Below are positions 54,742 through 64,000 of a DNA stretch of 64,000 bases, piece by piece. The notes beneath the pieces were generated by a model that saw nothing but the letters and a program-made list of their open reading frames with translations, ran no database searches and was not told the DNA's origin. Position 1 is the stretch's first letter; every line of letters starts with the position of its first letter. Source of the DNA: Marivivens geojensis (GTDB lineage: Bacteria; Pseudomonadota; Alphaproteobacteria; Rhodobacterales; Rhodobacteraceae); contig NZ_JALKCU010000005.1 of assembly GCF_023540835.1 (NCBI RefSeq), positions 1-64,000 of the forward strand, given 5' to 3'. The translations under genes were made by a program, and so were the position numbers.

Positions 54742-55752
54742 ATGAAAAAGAGTGACCCCATATACCCCACCGTGTCCCGTGCGTTCATCCAAGATTGGGT
54801 CGAAGCCTTGGAGCGGTCATGTCCGTCGAACACATTGGCGAACATCCTCGATGATATTGGTCTTACTGACGGCTCAGTTAGGGTGACACACGACCAGATC
54901 GTGAGGCTCTATCAGAGGATAGCGATAGAGACGGGCGATGAGATGGTTGGCCTTTGGGGGCGCCCTGTGCGGGCCGGCGCGCTGAAACTGCTCTGCGGAT
55001 CGGTGAGGGATGCGTCCTCTATGTCAGCCGCGCTTTACCGGTTCGTTCAATATTGGAACATCATTCTGGACGATGTAAGGTTGGAGTTGTCAGATGCGAA
55101 CGGGCATGTGGCTCTTTCGATCACAGAGACCGCAGAACAGCCTGCCAACCGGTTCGGCGTGCTGCTCGTTTTAAAACTTGCGCATGGCATCGCGTCGTGG
55201 CTCGCTGGATTTGAAGTGCGTCTGAAGGAGGTGCAGTTCGGATTTGAAGCCCCTGATTTTGCATCCGATTATCCGGTTCTCTTCCCGTGCCCCGTTACAT
55301 TTTCTCATCAGAAATCGACGGTCATATTCAGCTCTGACTTGCCTGATCCGATCCTTGCGAAAAGCGATTCCGAGATGAGGGAATTCCTTGAGAGAGCGCC
55401 GCGAGATTGGATTTTCACAGCGTTGCGCGAACATGCCTTATCGCTCCGTTTGCGCGAAATGGTTTTAGCCTCGGACGGTTTTAATCTGTCATTGGTGGAT
55501 GCTGCGGGAATGATGAATGTGACGTCGCGCACCTTGATGCGGCGTTTGGATGCCGAAGGAACGACATTCCAGTTGATCAAAGACGGCGTTCGGCGTGACG
55601 TGGCGATGCGTGAATTGTCGTTAGGGGGGAAGTCGATTGAGGCTATCGCGCAGGACGTCGGGTTTGCCTCAGCTGCAAATTTTCACCGTGCTTTTCGGCG
55701 GTGGACGGGCCAAACGCCTCGGGCTTATCAGCCGCAAAAGAGCAGGAGCTAA
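54742..55752 (+). CDS. AraC-family regulator (Arabinose_bd type)
   Basis: A 336-residue regulator: a ligand-type N-terminal domain (about 15-200) and a C-terminal AraC HTH (SLVDAAGMMNVTSRTLMRRL, then SIEAIAQDVGFASAANFHRA, ending RRWTGQTPRAYQ). The ATG at 54742 has GGGGCAGGGTG upstream; a TTG at 54721 is possible. The gene is divergent from the enoyl-CoA hydratase (117-bp gap) and precedes the aminotransferase/glutamine-synthetase pair by 97 bp, so either could be its target. Confidence 0.9.
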   Translation: MKKSDPIYPTVSRAFIQDWVEALERSCPSNTLANILDDIGLTDGSVRVTHDQIVRLYQRIAIETGDEMVGLWGRPVRAGALKLLCGSVRDASSMSAALYRFVQYWNIILDDVRLELSDANGHVALSITETAEQPANRFGVLLVLKLAHGIASWLAGFEVRLKEVQFGFEAPDFASDYPVLFPCPVTFSHQKSTVIFSSDLPDPILAKSDSEMREFLERAPRDWIFTALREHALSLRLREMVLASDGFNLSLVDAAGMMNVTSRTLMRRLDAEGTTFQLIKDGVRRDVAMRELSLGGKSIEAIAQDVGFASAANFHRAFRRWTGQTPRAYQPQKSRS

Positions 55753-55848
55753 ATTTGATCATAAATTTATAACGAAGGACTTTATTGGTTCATTTTAAAC
55801 GTATATCTAGTGTCAAACTGTTTGCTCAAATCTGGCGGAGCGGAGCCC

Positions 55849-57234
55849 ATGTCACAGGTCATCGAAGAATTGGCGGGCGTCCCTTTGGATCGTTTGCGTG
55901 AAATCGCGACCCGCGAGGCCGATCGCTATGTTCAGAGCCGTCCAAAGACGCAAAAGTCTCTGAAATCAGGTTCCGTTTCTTATTTGGACAGCGTTCCGAT
56001 GCATTGGATGAAGGACTGGCCGATGCCGTTCCCGATGCTGGTGCAAAAAGCTAAAGCGGCGCAGATCACCGATTTGGACGGTCATAAGATCGACGACTTT
56101 TGCCTTGGCGATACGGGGTCAATGTTCGGGCATTCCCCCAAGCCCGTTGCGAAAGCGATCCGTAAACAGGCGAAACGCGGGCTGACTTACATGCTCCCGA
56201 CCGAGGCCGCGTTGATGGCTGGTGCGTTGTTGACAGAACGGTTTGGGGACTTTGCGTGGCAGATCGCGACCACTGCGACGGATGCGAACCGTTTTGCCTT
56301 GCGCGTGGCACGCGCGGTCACGGGGCGGCCCAAGGTTCTGGTGTTCAATGGCTGTTATCATGGCACCGTTGACGACGCGATGGTTGAACTGCGTGGTGGC
56401 AAGACAGCGACCCGCGAGGGTCTTGTGGGACAGGTGGCTGACCTCACCCAGACAGCTGTTTGTGCAGAATTCAACGATTTGGCCAGCGTGGAGGCCGCAC
56501 TGAAAACGGGCGATGTTGCGGCTATTTTGACAGAGCCGGTGATGACCAACTCTTGCATGGTGCTGCCGCACGATGGGTTTCATGTGGGACTTCGGAAGTT
56601 GGCGAACAGATATGGCGCGCTTTTGATCATCGACGAAACACACACGATTTCATCGGGGCTGGGTGGCTACACCCGCGTGCACGGGCTCGAACCTGATATC
56701 TTTGTCGTCGGGAAGTGCGTGGCGGGCGGGATGCCGACCGCAGTTTGGGGCCTCGCGCCTAAGGTTGCGAAATCCTACCTGCGGTTTTGCGCGGAAAAGC
56801 CGAGCGGCCATTCGGGGATGGGCACCACGCTCTCTGCGAACCCGATGCAATTCGCCTGTCTGACGGCTACGTTGTCCGACGTGATGACTGGCGAAAATTA
56901 CGCCCATATGGAGCGCGGCGCTGAGCGACTTGCTGATGGTTTAGCGCAAGTGATCCAGCGGCATAATGCGCCTTGGCACGTTGTCCGTGTCGGAGCGCGC
57001 GTCGAATTTATCTGCGCCAAAGGCCCTCTCAATAATGGGACAGAGGCCGCTGCTGCACATATCCATGAGGTCGAGGCCGTCGTGCATACAGCACTCTTAA
57101 ATCGTGGCTGCCTGATCGCGCCCTTCCATAATATGATGTTGGTCAGCCCTGTGACCACAAATGACCAGATTGACCGCCTCATCGCCGCGTTCGATGATGT
57201 AATGTCAGACCTCTTCGCCAAAGGAAAAACCTGA
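55849..57234 (+). CDS. Class III PLP aminotransferase
   Basis: A 461-residue fold-type I aminotransferase of the glutamate-1-semialdehyde aminomutase/omega-aminotransferase group. The PLP-phosphate region is FNGCYHGTVDDA (about 171-182), the Asp that contacts the ring nitrogen is in LLIIDETHT (about 262-270), and the Schiff-base Lys is in FVVGKCVAGGMP (about 288-299). ATG 55849 has GGAG in front. Its last base overlaps the start of a glutamine-synthetase-like gene, so they act together, most simply on amines such as putrescine or other polyamines. Confidence 0.88.
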   Translation: MSQVIEELAGVPLDRLREIATREADRYVQSRPKTQKSLKSGSVSYLDSVPMHWMKDWPMPFPMLVQKAKAAQITDLDGHKIDDFCLGDTGSMFGHSPKPVAKAIRKQAKRGLTYMLPTEAALMAGALLTERFGDFAWQIATTATDANRFALRVARAVTGRPKVLVFNGCYHGTVDDAMVELRGGKTATREGLVGQVADLTQTAVCAEFNDLASVEAALKTGDVAAILTEPVMTNSCMVLPHDGFHVGLRKLANRYGALLIIDETHTISSGLGGYTRVHGLEPDIFVVGKCVAGGMPTAVWGLAPKVAKSYLRFCAEKPSGHSGMGTTLSANPMQFACLTATLSDVMTGENYAHMERGAERLADGLAQVIQRHNAPWHVVRVGARVEFICAKGPLNNGTEAAAAHIHEVEAVVHTALLNRGCLIAPFHNMMLVSPVTTNDQIDRLIAAFDDVMSDLFAKGKT

Positions 57235-58628
57235 TGACCCAAACCTGTCCCTCTGGCGCGAGTATTGCCGAAGCCGAAGCGTTCCTCGATGCGCATCCCG
57301 AGATCGAAGCGATCGATATCGTCCTGCACGACTCCAATGGGATCGGGCGGGGTAAGATCATTCGGAGGCACGAACTGGTGTCGATTTATAAATCGGGTCG
57401 CCACATTCCGATTTCGATCCTCGGTCTCGATATCTGCGGTGAGGATGTCCATGAAACGGGTCTGATCTGGGATCAGGGTGATGGCGATCTGCGCGCGTGG
57501 CCTATTCCCGGCACGCTAAAGCCGCTCCATAACACCACACCGCCTCGGGCTGAGGTGTTCCTTTCTCTCTACGAACTCGACGGTCGCCCGATGACCTCTG
57601 ACCCGCGCCATGCTTTACAGCGGCAGGTCAATGCCTTCGCAGCTAAAGGTTTGAAACCTGCGGGCGCGTTTGAATTGGAGTTCTTCCTCCTCGACAACGA
57701 ACGTGATGCCGATGGCAAAGTGCGTCCCGCGCGTGACGTTTTGGATGGTCGAAAATCTAGCGGCAAGACCGAGGTCTATTCCGTCGATCACCTGCACGGG
57801 ATGTTGCCGCTCTTTTCTGACATTTATGCAGGCGCTGAGAAGGCAGGGATCAAAGCAGAGACCATGATTTCTGAATATGCGCCCGGTCAGTATGAACTGA
57901 CGTTGCACTACCGTGAGGACGTGATGCAGGCGGCGGATGACCTTGTGCGGCTCAAACGGATTGTGCGCCAACAAGCACGTGCGCATGGCGTGACGGCCTG
58001 TTTCATGGCGAAACCGATTGAGGATTACGCAGGCTCTGGCATGCATTTCCACGTCTCTTTGCAGGATGATGCGGGCAATAACGTCTTTGCCGAAAAAGAA
58101 GGCGAAGGCTGGACCGATACGATCCTCCACGCGATTGGTGGTTTGCGGGCGACGATGGGTGAATCCATGCTCGTCTTTGCACCGCACCTCAATTCGTGGC
58201 GTCGTTTTGCGAACCAAAGCTATGCGCCAGTATCGACTGCATGGGGGGTGAATAACCGCTCTGTCGCGCTCCGCATCCCCGAAGGCGATGTTAAGGCGCG
58301 CCGCATTGAACATCGTCCCTCGGGCGTGGATGCGAACCCATACCTTATTGGGGCGACGGTTCTGGCGGGTATTCTGTACGGGATTGAGAACCGCATTGAT
58401 CCGGGTCCAGAAACCACGGGCAACGCCTATGATGTGGACCCCGCGGGCCCGCCGATCCCGCGTGATTGGCGCAGTGCGATTGATATGGCGGTGAACTCTG
58501 ACTTCCTAAAATCGGCCTTGGGCGAAGACATGCATCGCACCTTCACGGCGGTGCGTCAGGCGGAATACGACCGCGTGGCACGCACGATCAGCAATGTGGA
58601 CTACGACCTCTATCTTTACACGATCTGA
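57234..58628 (+). CDS. Glutamine synthetase family protein (gamma-glutamylpolyamine synthetase-like)
   Basis: A 464-residue GS-fold ligase of the type III/PuuA-like group. Family stretches are GAFELEFFLLD (about 143), the EYAPGQYELTLHYRE metal/glutamate region (about 214-228), GSGMHFHVSLQD (about 263-274, His of the active site) and RIEHRPSGVDANPYL (about 361-375). Such enzymes join glutamate to an amine, as in putrescine catabolism. It overlaps the aminotransferase gene (TGATG). No gamma-glutamyl-amine oxidase or GABA genes are beside it; the exact amine is unknown. Confidence 0.9.
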   Translation: MTQTCPSGASIAEAEAFLDAHPEIEAIDIVLHDSNGIGRGKIIRRHELVSIYKSGRHIPISILGLDICGEDVHETGLIWDQGDGDLRAWPIPGTLKPLHNTTPPRAEVFLSLYELDGRPMTSDPRHALQRQVNAFAAKGLKPAGAFELEFFLLDNERDADGKVRPARDVLDGRKSSGKTEVYSVDHLHGMLPLFSDIYAGAEKAGIKAETMISEYAPGQYELTLHYREDVMQAADDLVRLKRIVRQQARAHGVTACFMAKPIEDYAGSGMHFHVSLQDDAGNNVFAEKEGEGWTDTILHAIGGLRATMGESMLVFAPHLNSWRRFANQSYAPVSTAWGVNNRSVALRIPEGDVKARRIEHRPSGVDANPYLIGATVLAGILYGIENRIDPGPETTGNAYDVDPAGPPIPRDWRSAIDMAVNSDFLKSALGEDMHRTFTAVRQAEYDRVARTISNVDYDLYLYTI

Positions 58629-58712
58629 TCGTTTTTAGGTTTCTTTGTCCTCGATCAAGGTTTATCGGACCCACGCCGCTATGTGGACCGATAGCCAGAG
58701 AGAGGACATGCC

Positions 58713-60371
58713 ATGCCCAAAGATCAGACCCAGACCCGTCGTTCAGAGCTTTTGATGCCTGCAGGCTCTCTCGAACGGTTGAAGGTTGCTGTTCTCTATG
58801 GGGCGGACGCGGTTTATCTCGGTACGCCCGATATGTCGCTGCGGACGAAATCCAAGTTTTCGCTTGAGGATGTCAAAGAGGGCGTTGCCTTTGCCCATGC
58901 GCATGGTGTGCGAGTTTACCTGACGCTCAACCTCTTTACGCACAACAAAGACGTAGAAAAGCTAGAGAGCTTTATCGAGACGCTCAAAGACATCCGTCCC
59001 GATGGCGTGATCATCGCGGATCCAGGTGTGTTTAACTACGTGCGCAAACATGCGCCTGAGCTGAACCTCCACATCTCGACACAAGCGAACGTGTGTTCAT
59101 GGCTCACGGTGGACTACTGGAAAGATATGGGTGCCGAACTGGTGGTTTTGGCTCGTGAGGTCACCTTTGCCGAGATGGAAGAAATCCGCGAAAAATGCCC
59201 TGACATCAGACTAGAGAGCTTTGTTCACGGTGCGATGTGCATGACCTATTCGGGTCGCTGCCTCTTGTCGAACTTCATGGCCGAACGTGGCGCGAACCAA
59301 GGCAACTGTGCGAACTCCTGTCGCTGGCACTATAAGGTCCACATGAAGCTCAAGGATGGCACGATCAAAGAGTTGCCGCTGACCGAAGAGAACCTCGAAC
59401 TGTTCGAATTCGTGTTGGAAGAGGGCGCGCGCCCCGGTGAATTCATGCCGATCGAAGAGGATTGGCGCGGCTCTTATATCCTGAACTCCAAGGATATGTG
59501 CCTCATGCCCAAACTCGACGACCTGCTGCGTATCGGCGTTGATAGCCTCAAGGTCGAAGGACGTAACAAAAGCCCGTATTATGTCGCCACCGTTGCCCGT
59601 GCCTATCGCCGTGCGATTGATGACTACTACGCCGATCCCGATAACTGGTCGCCAGATCAGTATATGGACGAACTCGTCGGTGCGACGAACCGTGGGTTTA
59701 CCATCGCGTTCCACGAGGGCCGCCTCCAGAACTACGCCCACAACTATGACCACACCAAGGCAATGGCTCCGTGGGAATTCGCGGGCATGATCACCGAGGT
59801 TCGCGAGGACGGTCTGGTGATGAACGTCAAGAACCGTCTCGATGGCGGCGATGTTCTGGAATTCCTGCCGCCTGATCCAAAAGCGGCACCTGTTCTCTTG
59901 CGCCTCTACGAATACGAACTCGCCAACAAACCGGGTGAAATTGCGGACTACGTCGTAGGTAGCCGTGGTGATCAGGTGTTCATCCCATTCACGGCGTTTG
60001 ACCGTGAAGACCCCGAAGCGATCCGTCGCAACTTCCCACCGTTCACCATTGTCCGCTCAGAGGCCATGCTAACCGACGACGATTGGCGGCGGTTCAAGCT
60101 CGATAAAACGGCGCAGAAAATTGAACTGGGGCAGGACGCTTACAAAGGCGCGTATCGCAATCAGGTTAAGAAGTTGCAGGACGCCATCGGCTCTGAGCAG
60201 ATGGAAAAACGGTCCAAAACCTCGCGCTCTGGTGCGGCTGGCTGCTGTGGTCGTGGTTGTAACGGGTGCCTGATGTTCTGGAACGACCCCGAATATGCAA
60301 AGGCTCGTGAGTTGCTCAAGCAAAAGAAAATGGGCGAGATGTTAGACCGCGATATGCGGGAAAAGATATAA
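58713..60371 (+). CDS. Peptidase U32-family protein (TrhP-like RNA hydroxylation enzyme)
   Basis: A 552-residue U32-family protein. The N-terminal barrel starts SELLMPAGSLERLKVAVLYG and contains the signature FVHGAMCMTYSGRCLLSNFM (about 170-189), with further Cys at GNCANSCRW that together probably hold an Fe-S cluster. A C-terminal extension carries a Cys cluster, AAGCCGRGCNGCLMFWND (about 509-526). Family members TrhP and RlhA hydroxylate tRNA or 23S rRNA using prephenate; others (UbiU/V) act in quinone synthesis. The TrhP branch is the best fit by length, but the Cys-rich tail is not part of what I recall of E. coli TrhP. Confidence 0.86.
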   Translation: MPKDQTQTRRSELLMPAGSLERLKVAVLYGADAVYLGTPDMSLRTKSKFSLEDVKEGVAFAHAHGVRVYLTLNLFTHNKDVEKLESFIETLKDIRPDGVIIADPGVFNYVRKHAPELNLHISTQANVCSWLTVDYWKDMGAELVVLAREVTFAEMEEIREKCPDIRLESFVHGAMCMTYSGRCLLSNFMAERGANQGNCANSCRWHYKVHMKLKDGTIKELPLTEENLELFEFVLEEGARPGEFMPIEEDWRGSYILNSKDMCLMPKLDDLLRIGVDSLKVEGRNKSPYYVATVARAYRRAIDDYYADPDNWSPDQYMDELVGATNRGFTIAFHEGRLQNYAHNYDHTKAMAPWEFAGMITEVREDGLVMNVKNRLDGGDVLEFLPPDPKAAPVLLRLYEYELANKPGEIADYVVGSRGDQVFIPFTAFDREDPEAIRRNFPPFTIVRSEAMLTDDDWRRFKLDKTAQKIELGQDAYKGAYRNQVKKLQDAIGSEQMEKRSKTSRSGAAGCCGRGCNGCLMFWNDPEYAKARELLKQKKMGEMLDRDMREKI

Positions 60372-60463
60372 GCTTGATTTTCCCGTTAGCCTTCAAACTT
60401 CATTAAGCACTTCTCCCTAAGGTCAGGGCCTGCACATGCGGAGACTTGGTTTGGGAAAGTGTT

Positions 60464-61150
60464 ATGAAATATGTGCCAATCGACAGTGTTTCGGTTCCGT
60501 CCTTTACTGTGAGGCAGGTGTCTAGTGCTGGGGTGCGCGTCTATCAGCGTGTCTTTAAACGGATTATTGATACGATGCTCGTCGCGGTGTCCTTGCCGAT
60601 TGTCGTGCCCGTCATTGCGGTTCTTGCACTCATTATCCGCCGCGACGGTGGTCCCGCGTTCTTTGTCCAACCTCGTGTTGGGCTAAATGGGCACGTGTTT
60701 CCCTGCTTCAAACTGCGCACGATGCATGTTGATGCAGAGGCGCGGTTGGCTGAAATGTGCGCCGCCGATCCGATCATTGCTGCGGAATGGCACCGTGACC
60801 AAAAGCTCCGCATTGATCCGCGTATCACAAAGTTCGGCTGCTTCTTGCGGCGGTCCAGCCTCGATGAATTACCACAGCTTTTCAACGTCTTGCGTGGTGA
60901 GATGAGTGTCGTTGGCCCGCGTCCCTTCCTTCCGTCGCAAGAAGACCTTTATCGTCGGGCAGGAGGTCGCGCCTATTACGCGATGCGTCCTGGCATTACG
61001 GGGTCTTGGCAGGTGGCGGGGCGTGGGGACACTCGGTTTGTTGATCGTGTCGGATTTGATGACGACTATCATTCCCGTCTCAGCCTCAAGGAGGACGTGT
61101 TGATCCTCCTTAAAACGGTCAGCGTCGTCATCAAAAGCACAGGTCGCTAA
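60464..61150 (+). CDS. Undecaprenyl-phosphate sugar transferase (ExoY/WbaP type)
   Basis: A 228-residue bacterial sugar transferase. One membrane helix (about 31-53) precedes the family motif [20 protein letters not shown] (about 66-85) and the C-terminal [25 protein letters not shown] and [14 protein letters not shown]. It transfers a sugar phosphate to undecaprenyl phosphate, the first step of an exopolysaccharide. The ATG at 60464 with GGGAAAG upstream was chosen. No other polysaccharide gene is near, so it stands alone here. Its stop overlaps the convergent metH stop by 3-4 bp. Confidence 0.93.
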   Translation: MKYVPIDSVSVPSFTVRQVSSAGVRVYQRVFKRIIDTMLVAVSLPIVVPVIAVLALIIRRDGGPAFFVQPRVGLNGHVFPCFKLRTMHVDAEARLAEMCAADPIIAAEWHRDQKLRIDPRITKFGCFLRRSSLDELPQLFNVLRGEMSVVGPRPFLPSQEDLYRRAGGRAYYAMRPGITGSWQVAGRGDTRFVDRVGFDDDYHSRLSLKEDVLILLKTVSVVIKSTGR

Positions 61151-64000
61151 GGATAGGTCTGGTAATTGAGGATCGGCGAAAGCCAGCGTTCAGCCTCAGC
61201 TACGCTTATACCTTTGCGGTTCGCGTAGTCCTCAACCTGATCGCGCTCAACTTTACCAACTCCGAAATAATAGCTTTCTGGATGGCCGATGTAGAGGCCT
61301 GACACAGAGGCCGCAGGCCACATCGCATAGCTTTCCGTCAGTGAAACACCCGTTGCCGTTTCCGCATCCAGCAACGACCAAAGCGTCGCTTTTTCGGTGT
61401 GATCTGGCTGCGCTGGATAACCTGGGGCAGGGCGGATGCCAGCATAGGGCTCGGCAATCAGATCGGTCGGGGCATAGGCCTCGGATGCATAGCCCCAAAG
61501 CTCGGTCCTAACATATTCATGCATCCGCTCGGCAAAGGCTTCGGCAAAGCGGTCTGCCAAAGCCTTGACCATAATTGAAGAATAGTTGTCGTGCTTGGCG
61601 TCAAACTGCGACGCGATTTCGTCCTCTTCGGGGCCAGCCGTGACGACGAATGCACCGATATAATCGTCAGATGGTGCTACAAAGTCAGAGAGCGCAACAT
61701 TGGGTCTTCCATCGCGTTTTGCCGTTTGCTGACGCAGGGTGTAGAGCGTTTGCAGAGGTTCCTCCCGTGCTTCATCGTTAAATAGCTGTATGTCGTCACC
61801 GACAGACTGCGCGGGCCAGAACCCAACGACCGCCTTTGGCGCGAACCAGCTTTCATCGATGATTTTTTCCAACATGGCCTGAGCGTCTGCGAATAGGGAC
61901 CGCGCCGCTTCACCTTGTTTTGGGTCATCCAGAATAGCCGGATATTGGCCTTTCAACTCCCACGTTTGGAAAAACGGGGTCCAGTCGATGTAGTCGGCCA
62001 ATTCAGCCAGCGACCACTGATCAAAGACGCGAGTGCCGATGAACGTCGGTGTTTTCGCTTCATACCCGCCGAAATCGATCTTCAACGCATTGTCGCGGGC
62101 TTCTTGCAATGTGATCCGCTTTTTACCGCGTTCGCCTCGGGCATGACGTTCTGCAATATCGGCGTAATCGGCGCGGGTCGCCTGTTTCACCTCAGCCGCT
62201 TTGTCCGACAGTAGAGACGACACGACGCCGACCGCGCGGCTGGCATCGGTCACATACATCGCCTGACCGCTGGTGTATTTCGGCGCGATTTTCACTGCGG
62301 TGTGAACCTTGGACGTTGTCGCGCCGCCGATCAAAAGGGGGATGTCAAAGCCTTCACGCTCCATCTCGGCGGCAACGTGGACCATCTCATCGAGCGATGG
62401 TGTGATCAGACCAGACAATCCGATCACATCGACATTCTCACGCTTTGCCGTCTCAAGGATTTTCGACGTCGGCACCATGACGCCGAGGTCGATGATTTCG
62501 TAGTTGTTACAGGCCAGCACAACACCAACGATGTTTTTGCCGATGTCATGTACATCGCCCTTTACCGTTGCCATGAGGACCTTACCTGCGGCTTCTTGTT
62601 TGCCGTTTTTTTCGGCCTCAATGTAAGGCGTCAGGACGGCGACGGCTTGTTTCATCACGCGGGCGGATTTGACTACTTGGGGAAGGAACATTTTACCTGC
62701 GCCAAAGAGGTCGCCGACGACGTTCATGCCGTCCATCAGTGGCCCCTCAATCACGTCGAGCGGGCGGGTCGCCCGTTGGCGGGCTTCCTCGGTGTCGGCC
62801 TCAATGAATTCGGTGATGCCGTTGACCAAGGCATGTTCGAGACGTTTTTCAACTGAGGCCTCGCGCCATGACATGTCCTTTTCCTTGGCCAGTGCACCAC
62901 CTTGGCCGCGATAGGTTTCGGCCAGTTCCAGCATCCGCTCTGTGGCATTAGAACGGCGGTTCAGAACCACATCCTCGCAATGCTCGCGGAGTTCTGGGTC
63001 GATCTCTGAATAAACGGCGAGCTGGCCTGCGTTCACGATCCCCATATCCATGCCGTTTTGGATTGCATGGTATAGGAACACGGCATGCATGGCTTCGCGC
63101 ACGGCCTCGTTCCCGCGGAATGAAAACGACAGGTTTGACACCCCGCCCGAGACGTGAACATTCGGGCAGGCCTCAGTGATCCGCTTGGTCGCACTGATGA
63201 AGTCGACGCCATAGTTGTCGTGCTCTTCAATGCCCGTCGCGACCGCAAAAACGTTCGGGTCAAATATGATGTCTTCGGGTGGGAAACCGATGTCTTGGGT
63301 CAGGATCCGATAGGCACGGGTGCAGATTTCAACCTTGCGATCTTCGGTATCGGCTTGGCCGCGTTCGTCAAAGGCCATGACGACGACAGCGGCACCATAT
63401 CGACGACAAAGGGTCGCCTGCTCGCGGAATTGCTCTTCGCCTTCTTTCATAGAGATCGAATTGACGATGGCCTTGCCTTGGATGCACTTCAGGCCCGCCT
63501 CGATCACCTCCCACTTCGAACTATCGACCATGATCGGCACGCGGGCGATGTCAGGCTCTGCCGCGATTAGGTTCAGGTAATCGACCATCGCTTGTTTGCT
63601 GTCGATAAGGCCCTCATCCATGTTGATGTCGATGATCTGCGCGCCATTTTCGACCTGCTGGCGGGCGACGTCCAAGGCCGCAGTGTAATCCGCAGCCGTG
63701 ATCAATTTGCGGAACTTGGCCGACCCCGTCACGTTTGTCCGTTCACCCACGTTCACAAATGGAATGTCTTTGGTTAGGGTGAATGGCTCTAGTCCAGAGA
63801 GGCGCATGAGCGGTTCAACGGTTGGGATCGCGCGGGGTGCATAGCTTTTGACGGCCTCGGCAATGGCGCGGATGTGGTCAAAGGTCGATCCACAGCACCC
63901 ACCGACAATGTTCAGCAGCCCATCCTTGGCGAAGCCTTCGATTTGGGCTGCCATCTGTGCGGGCGTCTCATCATATTCGCCGAACTCATTGGGGAGGCCA
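61147..64000 (-). CDS. metH: Cobalamin-dependent methionine synthase, 3' part (runs off window)
   Basis: 951 codons are present; the frame stays open through position 64000, so the N-terminus lies outside. Visible are the last zinc ligands of the homocysteine domain (GGCCGST), the pterin domain ([16 protein letters not shown] ... IDINMDEG), the cap, the B12 Rossmann domain with the cobalt-ligand motif [10 protein letters not shown], and the AdoMet reactivation domain (SFRGNEAVR earlier; [22 protein letters not shown] and [20 protein letters not shown] late). It transfers a methyl group from methyltetrahydrofolate to homocysteine. Ordinary length and no break seen in the visible part. Confidence 0.97.
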   Translation of the reverse strand, partial: GLPNEFGEYDETPAQMAAQIEGFAKDGLLNIVGGCCGSTFDHIRAIAEAVKSYAPRAIPTVEPLMRLSGLEPFTLTKDIPFVNVGERTNVTGSAKFRKLITAADYTAALDVARQQVENGAQIIDINMDEGLIDSKQAMVDYLNLIAAEPDIARVPIMVDSSKWEVIEAGLKCIQGKAIVNSISMKEGEEQFREQATLCRRYGAAVVVMAFDERGQADTEDRKVEICTRAYRILTQDIGFPPEDIIFDPNVFAVATGIEEHDNYGVDFISATKRITEACPNVHVSGGVSNLSFSFRGNEAVREAMHAVFLYHAIQNGMDMGIVNAGQLAVYSEIDPELREHCEDVVLNRRSNATERMLELAETYRGQGGALAKEKDMSWREASVEKRLEHALVNGITEFIEADTEEARQRATRPLDVIEGPLMDGMNVVGDLFGAGKMFLPQVVKSARVMKQAVAVLTPYIEAEKNGKQEAAGKVLMATVKGDVHDIGKNIVGVVLACNNYEIIDLGVMVPTSKILETAKRENVDVIGLSGLITPSLDEMVHVAAEMEREGFDIPLLIGGATTSKVHTAVKIAPKYTSGQAMYVTDASRAVGVVSSLLSDKAAEVKQATRADYADIAERHARGERGKKRITLQEARDNALKIDFGGYEAKTPTFIGTRVFDQWSLAELADYIDWTPFFQTWELKGQYPAILDDPKQGEAARSLFADAQAMLEKIIDESWFAPKAVVGFWPAQSVGDDIQLFNDEAREEPLQTLYTLRQQTAKRDGRPNVALSDFVAPSDDYIGAFVVTAGPEEDEIASQFDAKHDNYSSIMVKALADRFAEAFAERMHEYVRTELWGYASEAYAPTDLIAEPYAGIRPAPGYPAQPDHTEKATLWSLLDAETATGVSLTESYAMWPAASVSGLYIGHPESYYFGVGKVERDQVEDYANRKGISVAEAERWLSPILNYQTYP

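Noticed and set aside
58621-58636. Terminator after the glutamine-synthetase-like gene
   Set aside because: The stem CGAT/ATCG has only 4 bp before the T-run and overlaps the coding end; too weak to call.

Overview
The window looks like a chromosomal segment of a marine-type alphaproteobacterium, most likely Rhodobacterales (roseobacter group). The basis is moderately high GC, an acnB-type aconitase, polyamine-type ABC transport, a DUF6634 protein and a P4-type integrase set of the kind common there. Species cannot be named from the sequence alone.

Left third (1-31150): two integrative elements stacked on one initiator tRNA gene (tRNA-fMet, 35-111). Element A (about 112-15371) ends with a leftward block of tyrosine integrase, unknown protein, AlpA-like regulator and P4/D5-type primase-helicase. 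It carries metal and redox cargo: a cytochrome b561-like protein, a DevBCA-type ABC exporter, a Cys/His-rich small protein, a cytochrome c, and a nickel/cobalt-type module (RcnR-like repressor plus MFS exporter with a His-rich tail, divergent from a His-rich periplasmic protein, HupE/UreJ and a membrane-anchored protein). A 46-bp copy of the tRNA 3' part at 15326-15371 is the junction. Element B (about 15371-31150) starts with a large serine recombinase whose last codons are antisense tRNA sequence. It carries a MobV-type relaxase and a set of defence or defence-like genes: a type IIG restriction-modification gene broken by one amber codon, a companion gene, a three-gene unknown operon with a divergent XRE regulator, and a Gabija-like OLD nuclease + UvrD helicase pair. 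A degraded third copy of the tRNA end lies at about 31108-31150.

Scar (31307-32755): a decayed IS3-family element followed by the 3' remnant of a HWE-type histidine kinase/receiver gene.

Middle (32832-47413): a catabolic cluster: amidase, nitrilase-family hydrolase, flavin monooxygenase, Rieske oxygenase, RidA, DUF1028, LysR regulator, trimethylamine-dehydrogenase-like flavoprotein, M20 deacylase, and a complete spermidine/putrescine-type ABC transporter. Together these suggest uptake and stepwise oxidation, demethylation and hydrolysis of a nitrogenous, probably N-methylated or cyclic compound. The substrate is not known.

Right part (47547-64000): mostly core genes: SH3 lipoprotein, YaeQ, aconitase B, glutathione transferase, M20 amidohydrolase, DCC-family protein, enoyl-CoA hydratase, an AraC regulator, an aminotransferase + glutamine-synthetase-like pair (possible polyamine or amine assimilation), a U32-family protein, an undecaprenyl-phosphate sugar transferase and the 3' part of metH, which runs off the right edge. 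No CRISPR array or rRNA was seen.
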